In this document: piece after piece, positions 1 to 5,746 of the stretch
Layout of the letters: every line of letters starts with the position of its first letter
How positions within the stretch are numbered: position 1 is the first letter of the stretch
DNA from: an uncultured Collinsella sp.
GTDB taxonomy: Bacteria > Actinomycetota > Coriobacteriia > Coriobacteriales > Coriobacteriaceae
Direction: 5' to 3'
Assembly: GCA_900757385.1 (NCBI GenBank)
Contig: CAAENO010000204.1
Span: 1 to 6,314 of the forward strand
Length of the DNA: 6,314 bases
The notes under the pieces: generated by a model
Told to the model about the DNA's origin: nothing
The model's database searches: none
The model's input: only the letters and a program-made list of their open reading frames with translations
Position numbers and translations under genes: made by a program

Positions 1-71
1 ACGGCACCGTGCGCGTGGCGCAGCATCCCTTTGAGCACGACGCGCTGGTGATCCTGGCCCCCGGGCGCTAA
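1..71 (+). CDS. C-terminal tail of an unidentified upstream gene (partial)
   Basis: Reading from base 3, an open frame of 22 codons runs to a TAA stop at 69-71. The tail reads G-T-V-R-V-A-Q-H-P-F-E-H-D-A-L-V-I-L-A-P-G-R. It is GC-rich with G or C in most third codon positions, as in the clear genes of the window. The alternation of hydrophobic and charged residues fits the last strand of a folded soluble domain. The piece is too short for me to recognise a family, and the start lies outside the window. It could be a chance open frame at the window edge. Confidence 0.4.
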   Translation, partial: GTVRVAQHPFEHDALVILAPGR

Positions 72-114
72 CGGCTCTTCTCCAACACTTACAACCCAGT
101 CCCTTTCATTAGGC

Positions 115-174
115 TGCGACGGAATGGTTCCTGCATGACGGCTTCAAGCTGCCAAGGGGAGCCATTCCGTCGCA
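115..174. repeat. Long imperfect inverted repeat (17-bp arms, one mismatch)
   Basis: The left arm, tgcgacggaatggttcc (115-131), and the right arm, ggagccattccgtcgca (158-174), are reverse complements except for one base, which would form a G-T pair in one strand. The 26-bp spacer contains a small near-palindrome, gcttcaagc. There is no T-run after either arm, so it does not look like an intrinsic terminator on either strand, although it lies 44 bp after the stop of the left-edge gene. It could be a repetitive palindromic element, an RNA-level 3' structure of the upstream gene, or a large operator upstream of the LuxR gene. Confidence 0.6.
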
Positions 175-184
175 CCCTTTGCTT

Positions 185-222
185 ACTCATTGGGTACTCA
201 TTGGGGACGTACTTAAATGAGT
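185..222. repeat. REP-like hairpin with GGGGAC core
   Basis: The sequence actcatt occurs at 185-191 and again at 196-202, and its complement aatgagt is at 216-222. The second copy and the complement form a stem around ggggacgtactta. The layout (stem, GGGGAC, a few bases ending in C-T-T, stem) matches the two hairpins at 1957-1993 and 5671-5713, although the stem sequence is different. Short palindromes with GGGGAC cores are known as dispersed intergenic repeats in several bacterial groups, often linked to REP-associated transposases. I infer the same class here. No transposase gene is visible in the window. Confidence 0.45.
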
Positions 223-320
223 GGCAGTTGGGGGATACTCCTTGTCGAGCTGCAAGCCGCGCGCGCCCCTTCTGGGTCATGCGGCTCAAAATCGCGGCGT
301 CATGCGGACGGCTGGGGTCG

Positions 321-375
321 AATTTGCAACATTTCGAACTTGGCTTCGATATTGAGATTGGTTCTTTATTAAAAT
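321..375 (+). promoter_or_regulatory. Candidate promoter region of the LuxR-type gene
   Basis: This is the most AT-rich stretch of the upstream gap. Two weak sigma-70-like arrangements can be drawn. One is TTGCAA (324-329) with GATATT (348-353) at an 18-bp spacing, each matching four of six consensus bases. The other is a good -10-like TAAAAT (370-375) with no convincing -35. The second would start transcription near 382, which would exclude the ATG at 374 and favour the ATG at 410. Neither is strong enough to be certain. Confidence 0.25.
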
Positions 376-409
376 GGTGTTCCGGACAACAAAGCGGGTG
401 GGGGTTACC

Positions 410-1954
410 ATGAGGGACCTGGGAGACACAACCGCATATTTGCGCCGGGGCATGCGGGAGATTCTGTGCCTAGCGCTGTTCTTCTTCACGTTTTTGGCGT
501 GCGAGTATTTCTTTGATGCGCGCATGGCCGAGTTCGTGCCATCGAGTGAGGTCGTCATCTACGAGAGCATCGTTGTCGGCGCGAGCGTGATTGGCTTTTT
601 CGTGCGCCCATTTCTGTACTATCGCCGTCCCCAGACGATCGATGCGACGAGCGATATTACGGGCGTGCTGTTGGTATCGGCGTTGCTGCTGATGATTATG
701 GCAGTGCGGTTTGAGGTAGTAATTGCCGGCGGCCTGGTGGCGTGCTGCGCCCTGGGCTATTGCGGATCGACCGCCCATGCCAATCTTGCGCGGCGTTTTG
801 CGCAGACGCCCTGCCTGGCGCGCACCGTGGCGGTTTCCTATGCTGTGGGCATTTTGGTGCAGGTGCTCAACCATATGGTGATGCCTGCGGGCATTCCCCA
901 GCAGTCTGTTCTCATTGCCTGTGCGATTGCGCTGGTGGGGCTGCTTCACGGTGTCCGCCGCGCTAAATTGCGTGATGAGCCTGCGCCCGAGTTCGAGGTC
1001 AAGATTGCCGAGCTATCGGTCGATGCGTCGGAGCGTGGCGCCAGGTGGCACGATGACCCCGAGGCAAAGGCGGCCTTTCAGGGTGCCGTGGTGCGTCTGA
1101 CGGTGGCGACCGCTTGCCTCACCGGCGTGTTCGCGGCCCTCAATGCCGGCCTTACGACCTCGCATGCCGCTGGCGCTATCGATCTGGGCGACTGGCCGCG
1201 CTTGCTGCTGGTTGTGAGCGCCCTTGCCGCCGGCGTCCTGTATGACCTGCGTGGGCGTTCGTATATGAATATCATCATGACGTGCGCCGCCATGCTGTCC
1301 ACGCTCTCGTTCTTTGTACTTATCACCGATGGCAACGGTGGCAACACGCTTGCCGCCACGATTATCTTTTACCTTGGCACGGGCTTTTTCGTGGTGTTCT
1401 TCACCGCGAAGTTCGCCGCGATTTCTATGTATGCCCGCTGGGCGTATCTGTGGCCGTGCATGGGCCGTGTTATCAACAACGTTTGCTCGATGCTCGTGAC
1501 GGCTCCGGCAGTGGCGATTATCTCGAGTCAAAACGTGCTGGCGGCAGTGAGCGTCGTGCTCGTGCTGTTTGTCGGCATCGCGATTTCGCTGTTAGGGCAG
1601 TTTGGACAAGACGGTGAGGGCGAGGCGACGCGCGGCAGGCTGGCGCTTGCCACCGACGATCTTGGCGCGAGCTGTGAGCCCGGCCAGGCCGACACGGTGC
1701 CCCTGGAGGCGCCGGAGCTTTCGTTTGACGATCGGCTCGATGGCTTCGTTGCCGCCTTTGGGCTCACCAAGCGCGAGCGCGATGTTCTGGAGGCACTGGT
1801 CGTTTCGGACGACAGCGTGCAGGACGTGGCGGCGGCACTCTTCCTTTCGCGCTCAACGCTCTATCGCCACATCGCTTCGATCAACAAAAAGACCGGTGCC
1901 TCCTCGCGCGTAGCCCTCATCAACTTCTTCTGGTCCTGGACACCCCAAGACTAG
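410..1954 (+). CDS. Membrane-embedded LuxR-type transcriptional regulator (12 TM helices + GerE HTH)
   Basis: The 514-residue product joins a polytopic membrane domain to a DNA-binding domain. About twelve hydrophobic segments span roughly residues 16-410, a count and layout like a major-facilitator fold. A charged linker of about 40 residues follows. Residues 452-512 then match the LuxR/GerE helix-turn-helix: the L-T-x-R-E-R-x-V-L-E start, the recognition helix S-R-S-T-L-Y-R-H (480-487), and the K-T-G-A-S-S-R tail. There is no receiver or autoinducer domain, so the membrane part is presumably the sensor. Regulators of this architecture are numerous in Eggerthella and relatives, where some (DadR, for example) control neighbouring catabolic genes in response to a small molecule. 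The ligand and targets here are unknown. I chose ATG 410 because a G-rich ribosome-binding-like stretch (ggtggggg, 397-404) precedes it. ATG 374 would add 12 residues but lacks a Shine-Dalgarno sequence. The gene stands alone, with a hairpin terminator right after its stop, so the downstream operon is likely transcribed separately. Confidence 0.92.
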   Translation: MRDLGDTTAYLRRGMREILCLALFFFTFLACEYFFDARMAEFVPSSEVVIYESIVVGASVIGFFVRPFLYYRRPQTIDATSDITGVLLVSALLLMIMAVRFEVVIAGGLVACCALGYCGSTAHANLARRFAQTPCLARTVAVSYAVGILVQVLNHMVMPAGIPQQSVLIACAIALVGLLHGVRRAKLRDEPAPEFEVKIAELSVDASERGARWHDDPEAKAAFQGAVVRLTVATACLTGVFAALNAGLTTSHAAGAIDLGDWPRLLLVVSALAAGVLYDLRGRSYMNIIMTCAAMLSTLSFFVLITDGNGGNTLAATIIFYLGTGFFVVFFTAKFAAISMYARWAYLWPCMGRVINNVCSMLVTAPAVAIISSQNVLAAVSVVLVLFVGIAISLLGQFGQDGEGEATRGRLALATDDLGASCEPGQADTVPLEAPELSFDDRLDGFVAAFGLTKRERDVLEALVVSDDSVQDVAAALFLSRSTLYRHIASINKKTGASSRVALINFFWSWTPQD

Positions 1955-1956
1955 CT

Positions 1957-1997
1957 AACCACCACAAAGGGGACAGGCACCTTTGTGGTGGTTTTTT
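1957..1997 (+). terminator. Intrinsic terminator, GGGGAC-loop hairpin copy 1
   Basis: A perfect 14-bp stem, aaccaccacaaagg (1957-1970) with its complement (1980-1993), closes a 9-base loop, ggacaggca. A six-T run (1992-1997) follows. It starts two bases after the TAG of the LuxR gene, so it should end that transcript. The stem and loop match the hairpin at 5671-5713 except for the last loop base. The sequence is that of a dispersed repeat rather than a typical GC-rich terminator stem, so it is probably a repeat used as a terminator. Confidence 0.8.
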
Positions 1998-2099
1998 ACC
2001 TGCAAAAATATGAATATGAGACATTTGTCACCTGCCGTTTTGGTGCTCAAAGGCATATGAATGTGATGCTGAGCAGAGCAGAACGGAGGGGGTGCACCT

Positions 2100-2549
2100 A
2101 TGGCGTCTCGGGGTTGCGCGTCTAATAAAATTGCGGGCGCGCTTATCGCCGTGGTGGTCTTTGCCGCGGCGGTGACACTCATGCGAGTTTACGTTGCCGG
2201 CGACCATGGCACTCGGGGAAAGACTGCCGCGCAAGTGTCGCTCAACGATTGCGCTGCCGTTCCGGTGGCGGTCAAGCTTATCGAGGACGGGGAGGCGCGG
2301 ACGGCCTATGAGACCGACGATGCCGAACTGGTCGCATCGACTTTTGCCGCGCTCGATGGCTGCACCGTGGGGGATGCGGTGGATGAGCGGACGAGCGATG
2401 CCGGCCGAACGCTCGTCTTTGTCTATACGGATGGCTCGGAGCAATCGGTAGAACTTGAGGGCAAAAACATCGTGCTCGATAAGACGGCGTATCGACTTAA
2501 CGGTGCCGATGAGTTATGGCGGCAGCTTGCCGCAATCAAAAACAGCTAA
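2100..2549 (+). CDS. Small membrane-anchored protein of unknown function
   Basis: The 149-residue product has one hydrophobic segment at residues 11-28, after a short basic N-terminus, and no lipobox or clear cleavage site. It is probably a signal anchor that leaves about 120 residues outside the membrane. The exported part ends in a strand-rich stretch (L-V-F-V-Y-T-D-G-S-E-Q-S-V-E-L, then N-I-V-L-D-K-T-A-Y-R-L) followed by a short helix, D-E-L-W-R-Q-L. This is the shape of small uncharacterised exported domains common in gut Gram-positives, but I cannot name the family. Start choice is firm: ggaggggg at 2085-2092 lies seven bases before the ATG. It is the first gene of a probable four-gene operon, and the zinc-ribbon gene begins 20 bp after its stop. 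The 100 bp upstream contain a -35-like TTGTCA (2025-2030) but no well-spaced -10, so the operon promoter is unresolved. Confidence 0.85.
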   Translation: MASRGCASNKIAGALIAVVVFAAAVTLMRVYVAGDHGTRGKTAAQVSLNDCAAVPVAVKLIEDGEARTAYETDDAELVASTFAALDGCTVGDAVDERTSDAGRTLVFVYTDGSEQSVELEGKNIVLDKTAYRLNGADELWRQLAAIKNS

Positions 2550-2569
2550 CGAAATTAGGGATGTACGGG

Positions 2570-4129
2570 ATGAGTGACTTGAGATTCTGCCCGGCGTGCG
2601 GGGCGCAGCTGCCTCGGGTCGCCGGCGTGCCGGTGCGATTTTGCCCGGGGTGCGGCGTCCGACTTGAGGGCGTTGTGGGCTACTCGGGCGCCGTGGGGGC
2701 TACAGATGGGGCGACTGCCGATGACGATGCGGACGAAGGCGGCGACCCGAGTGTGGACGCGCCGGCCGATGCGCCGGTGGAGACTGCCGGCGTCGCGTCG
2801 TCTCGTGGCGCAGCCACGACGGATGCGCCTCACATCGGTGACCTTGAGCTTCATGCCGCATGCGATACCTCTGGCGGCCAGGCGCTCGCGCAGGTGACGC
2901 TGCCGCGGGGCTGGCATATTGAAGAAGCGCATCTTGAGCGCAGCGGCAGTTTCGACTGCCCGATTTCGGTTGGCGTGACGGCGGCGGGTCCGATGGGTGA
3001 GCGGATTATGTACCGCTCCGAGCTCTGCTACGTGGATGCGGGCGCCGTTGCCAAGCGTATCCCCACGCAAACCGAACGCAAGGTGTTTGTGCACGTGGAG
3101 GCAGCTTGCGACGAGCTGGCTCAGGCCTGTGCAGCACGGCTGGGCGCGCGGGCAGAGGTTGTTGCCGAGCAACCGTACCCATCGAGCGCGGCGGTCGATA
3201 TCGAGCGCGAGCGTGCCCGCGTAAAGCGCGAGGCGGCAAACGACTTTGCAATCGAGGGCTTTTCGATGGAACCGAGTGATGTGGTCTATGAGTGCCGCAT
3301 GCGTCGATATCGGCTCACGGGCGCTCCGGTGCCCACCGAGCTCGCGGTGGCGGCCAAAGTCGAGGGCTATATGTTTTCAATCGGCGGCGTCGCGGGTTCT
3401 ATGGGTAAAGGTGTTGCCGCTGGGGCCGAGGCGCTGCTGGGCGCGGGCCTTTCGAGTGGGCTGATCGGCGGTGTTTTGGGCAAGCGCCTGCGCGAGCGCC
3501 AGGCGGCGGCAGCGGCGGGACAGGGCGTCGCGCAAGAACAGCCCACGGGTCGAGGCGGTTGCCCGGACGGAGCGTCGTTCGAGCTGGGTGCGGCCGACCT
3601 GCTGCAGTGGCGTATCAGGGACAGCTTCTGTTTGGTTGCGCCAGAAGGTCGCCTGGACGAGGCGGCCTCCACGGCGCTTGCATCAATGGCGTCGACTCTG
3701 CGGCTCAATCCGGCGATTGCACGCGAGGCGTCAGCTCAAAAGCAACAGATGGTGCTTGAGCAGCGCCAACGCACGCAGATGAACATTGCCCAGCAGCAAC
3801 AGCAGTTTGCAGCCTGGCAACAGATGCATGCCTCGCAACAGGCGGCGTTCGACAGCTACCAGCAGGCGTGGTTCGATCGCAGCGACCGTCAGCACGCCGC
3901 GAATATGGCTGCCAGCGCCGCCAATTTTTCCAGCGCGGGCGTGGGGACGGGCACCGCTTCGTATTCCGATGCCATTCGCGGGGTCAACCATTACACCAGA
4001 CCCGACGGCACCGATGTCGAGGTCTCGGTGATGGCCGACCAGGCCTGGGTCAACGGTTCGGGCGATGTGATCGGTACACGCGATGGTTTTGAACCTGGTT
4101 TTGGCTGGACGGAACTGCCTCGTCAATAG
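2570..4129 (+). CDS. Zinc-ribbon protein with glycine-zipper-like segment and Gln-rich coiled coil
   Basis: The 519-residue product begins with a zinc ribbon: C-P-A-C (Cys7, Cys10) and C-P-G-C (Cys25, Cys28). An acidic Ala/Asp/Gly linker (about 35-85) follows, then a predicted beta-rich domain with the motif L-P-R-G-W near residue 110. Residues about 270-305 are rich in spaced glycines and hydrophobics, like a glycine zipper. Residues about 388-435 are Gln-rich and likely a coiled coil. The last 60 residues form a compact domain (Y-S-D-A-I-R-G-V-N, T-R-P-D-G-T, G-F-G-W-T-E-L). Proteins with a zinc ribbon, a Gln-rich helix and this type of ending occur in gut Firmicutes and Actinobacteria without known function; that family statement is from memory. 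There is no signal peptide, so it is probably cytoplasmic or membrane-peripheral. ATG 2570 was chosen because aggg lies nine bases upstream and the ribbon follows immediately. ATG 2561 is an alternative, and ATG 2516 would overlap the previous gene. The gene is second in the probable operon. Confidence 0.88.
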   Translation: MSDLRFCPACGAQLPRVAGVPVRFCPGCGVRLEGVVGYSGAVGATDGATADDDADEGGDPSVDAPADAPVETAGVASSRGAATTDAPHIGDLELHAACDTSGGQALAQVTLPRGWHIEEAHLERSGSFDCPISVGVTAAGPMGERIMYRSELCYVDAGAVAKRIPTQTERKVFVHVEAACDELAQACAARLGARAEVVAEQPYPSSAAVDIERERARVKREAANDFAIEGFSMEPSDVVYECRMRRYRLTGAPVPTELAVAAKVEGYMFSIGGVAGSMGKGVAAGAEALLGAGLSSGLIGGVLGKRLRERQAAAAAGQGVAQEQPTGRGGCPDGASFELGAADLLQWRIRDSFCLVAPEGRLDEAASTALASMASTLRLNPAIAREASAQKQQMVLEQRQRTQMNIAQQQQQFAAWQQMHASQQAAFDSYQQAWFDRSDRQHAANMAASAANFSSAGVGTGTASYSDAIRGVNHYTRPDGTDVEVSVMADQAWVNGSGDVIGTRDGFEPGFGWTELPRQ

Positions 4130-4202
4130 CGTGGGGTGGCTTATGTGTGAATCGATGCCGGGTGTGTTTCTCGGCATTGTGCTAAAGAACGGGAAAGGAA
4201 CA

Positions 4203-4943
4203 ATGATGAGGGAGACGGTACTTTCGCGCACGGCATTTGTCGCGGCGGCGGGAACGGCGCTGCTGACGCTTGTGGGGTGCGGCGGACAGCGGACGCAGGA
4301 TGCGACGGGTTTTAACGACGACCGCCCGGTAAAGGACAAGATGGACGCGGGTGCGACGTCGGGCGATTCCGGCGACGCGGACAGCGGCTCGGCGGATGCG
4401 TTCGATACGTGGTCGGATGATTGCTGGGATGCGCACCGCAACATCAGCATCGCGGCGCTCCTCGAGCTTAAGGGCTGGCAGTTGCAGGAGTTTGCCTCGC
4501 AGCAGGGCTATACCTGGCAAGACGCGCTCGAGATGTACGAGGACGAGGCGGGACACGTGCTCAGCGTCTGCAATATCAGCAAGGACGGCGCGACCGAATG
4601 GCTCGGCGAGGACGAAATCGGAAAGCTCGACAAGGGCGGCACCGGAAGCACCGTGATGTTCACGCTGCAACTTTCGGGCTATTCGAGCTGCGAGGATGTT
4701 ATCGCGGGCTTTTCCGTGCCGGTCGAGGACCGGGCGCAGATTACTTCGGGCTCATGGATCGCGTGCGTATACGGTTCCAACATGGCGCGGCACGTTGCCA
4801 TGGCGAGTCCGATGGAAAACGGTGACTACCGCTTGGATCTCATTACCGAGGAGGCTATCAAGACCGGTAGGTTTACCCAGGGCGGCGGTGCTCCGACGAT
4901 AGACGAGTTTTGGCAGGAAAAGACTGGACGCGCGCTCGGCTAG
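4203..4943 (+). CDS. Lipoprotein of unknown function, paralogue 1
   Basis: The 246-residue product carries a lipoprotein signal ending in the lipobox L-V-G-C (Cys26), so it should be lipidated and held on the outer face of the cytoplasmic membrane. An Asp/Ser/Gly-rich linker of about 45 residues follows, then a globular domain. That domain aligns by eye with the next gene product: I-x-I-x-A-L-L-x-L-x-G-x-x-L and Q-x-Y-x-W-Q, then L-x-x-G-G-x-x-S-V and x-G-Y, then I-x-T-G-x-x-x-x-G-G and I-D-E-F-W near the end. The signal contains S-R-T-A-F-V, like a Tat motif that has lost its second arginine, so Sec export is more likely. The start is an ATGATG. The second ATG (4206) has the better spacing from aagga (4195-4199), and the choice changes one residue. 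It lies 73 bp after the zinc-ribbon gene and 35 bp before its paralogue. I do not recognise the family. Confidence 0.87.
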   Translation: MMRETVLSRTAFVAAAGTALLTLVGCGGQRTQDATGFNDDRPVKDKMDAGATSGDSGDADSGSADAFDTWSDDCWDAHRNISIAALLELKGWQLQEFASQQGYTWQDALEMYEDEAGHVLSVCNISKDGATEWLGEDEIGKLDKGGTGSTVMFTLQLSGYSSCEDVIAGFSVPVEDRAQITSGSWIACVYGSNMARHVAMASPMENGDYRLDLITEEAIKTGRFTQGGGAPTIDEFWQEKTGRALG

Positions 4944-4978
4944 GTGCGACGTGGCCAATACCATAGCGAGGAACGAAC

Positions 4979-5665
4979 ATGATGAATGAAGTGACGATGA
5001 ACCGTGCGGCCTTTGTGGCAGGCGCGGGTGCGCTGGCTTGTGCGCTGGCTGGCTGCTCGGGCGGATTGGGCGGCGCGGGCGGTGCCAAGAAGGCGACCAC
5101 GGCGGACGCCGCCTGTGTAGACGACAACGCCAACGTGACGGTCTATGCTGCGATCAACTTGGACGGCGCCGACCTGGTGCGCCTGCTCAAGCATCAAAAC
5201 TATGAGTGGCAAGGCGAGAGCGTGGGCTACGGTGCCGCCGATGACGCGGGACTTTTCGCCTTTACCTTTTCTAAGATTTCGGATGATGTGGACGAACTTG
5301 CGAACAGCGCGATACCGCTTTCGGAGTCCGAGTACGAGGAACTTGAGCCGGGCGGCGGAGACGATAGCGTGGCGATTTTGCTCTCGGTGGGCGGCTATAC
5401 GACGGGCAATCGTGCGCTCACCGGCGCAATCGGCGATGCGGCGATAGTGCAGGAGAAGTGCACAATCGACGATTCCGTGTATTGGCTGGTCAAGGCGCTC
5501 GACGGCAGCCGTTACGTGATTTCGGCCTACGACACCGAGGATGATGGCGACAGTGCGCATGACATCTATATCTATAGTGAGTCTTTTATTCACACCGGTT
5601 ATCTGAGCGGCGGCGACCAAATCGATATTGACGAACTCTGGAGCCGCCTGACCAATGCCTCGTAG
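4979..5665 (+). CDS. Lipoprotein of unknown function, paralogue 2
   Basis: The 228-residue product has a lipoprotein signal with lipobox L-A-G-C (Cys26), then a Gly/Ala-rich linker of about 20 residues, shorter than in the paralogue, and an acidic globular domain. Shared landmarks with the preceding gene are the V-x-V-x-A-x-x-x-L-x-G-x-x-L start with Q-x-Y-x-W-Q, the central L-x-x-G-G-x-x-S-V and G-G-Y, and the terminal H-T-G, G-G and I-D-E-L-W. The signal motif N-R-A-A-F-V again has a single arginine. gagga (4968-4972) sits six bases before the ATG, and a second ATG follows directly, as in the paralogue. It is the last gene of the probable operon, and a perfect hairpin begins five bases after its stop. 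The cellular role is unknown. Being exported and acidic, it may bind a ligand, cation or partner at the cell surface, but nothing in the sequence shows which. Confidence 0.88.
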   Translation: MMNEVTMNRAAFVAGAGALACALAGCSGGLGGAGGAKKATTADAACVDDNANVTVYAAINLDGADLVRLLKHQNYEWQGESVGYGAADDAGLFAFTFSKISDDVDELANSAIPLSESEYEELEPGGGDDSVAILLSVGGYTTGNRALTGAIGDAAIVQEKCTIDDSVYWLVKALDGSRYVISAYDTEDDGDSAHDIYIYSESFIHTGYLSGGDQIDIDELWSRLTNAS

Positions 5666-5670
5666 CGCAC

Positions 5671-5713
5671 CAAAACCACCACAAAGGGGACAGGCGCCTT
5701 TGTGGTGGTTTTG
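5671..5713. terminator. Bidirectional terminator, GGGGAC-loop hairpin copy 2
   Basis: A perfect 17-bp stem, caaaaccaccacaaagg (5671-5687) with its complement (5697-5713), encloses the loop ggacaggcg. The outer stem gives TTTT on both strands. It lies in the 81-bp gap between the stop of the second lipoprotein gene and the stop of the minus-strand mgtA-like gene, so it can end transcription from both sides. It differs from copy 1 at 1957-1993 by one loop base and by three extra stem pairs. Confidence 0.82.
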
Positions 5714-5746
5714 CCCTTGGGTTGTCTACTGTGGCGGCTCACCGTG

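Noticed and set aside
135..413. Small open frames in the 72-409 gap, on both strands
   Set aside because: They run through the inverted repeat and the REP-like hairpin, lack ribosome-binding sites and give compositionally odd peptides. The region reads as non-coding.
2020..2061. Promoter for the four-gene operon built on TTGTCA at 2025-2030
   Set aside because: The only good -10-like sequence (catatg, 2054-2059) is 23 bp away, too far for a standard sigma-70 promoter, and closer candidates match poorly.
2516..2569. Longer N-terminus for the zinc-ribbon protein starting at 2516
   Set aside because: It would overlap the preceding gene by 34 bp, has no Shine-Dalgarno sequence, and adds residues unrelated to the zinc ribbon that starts right after ATG 2570.
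4155..4177. Small hairpin (atgccg with cggcat) between the zinc-ribbon and first lipoprotein genes
   Set aside because: It has only six base pairs and an 11-base loop with no T-run, so it is too weak to call a terminator or attenuator.
3731..4450. Minus-strand open frame across the end of the zinc-ribbon gene and the start of the first lipoprotein gene
   Set aside because: It spans two well-supported plus-strand genes, has no recognisable motif and has no ribosome-binding site.
4940..5620. Long open frame on the minus strand opposite the second lipoprotein gene
   Set aside because: It lies antisense to a gene with a clear ribosome-binding site, a lipobox and a paralogue, and its product is a low-complexity Arg/His/Ala-rich sequence typical of GC-rich shadow frames.
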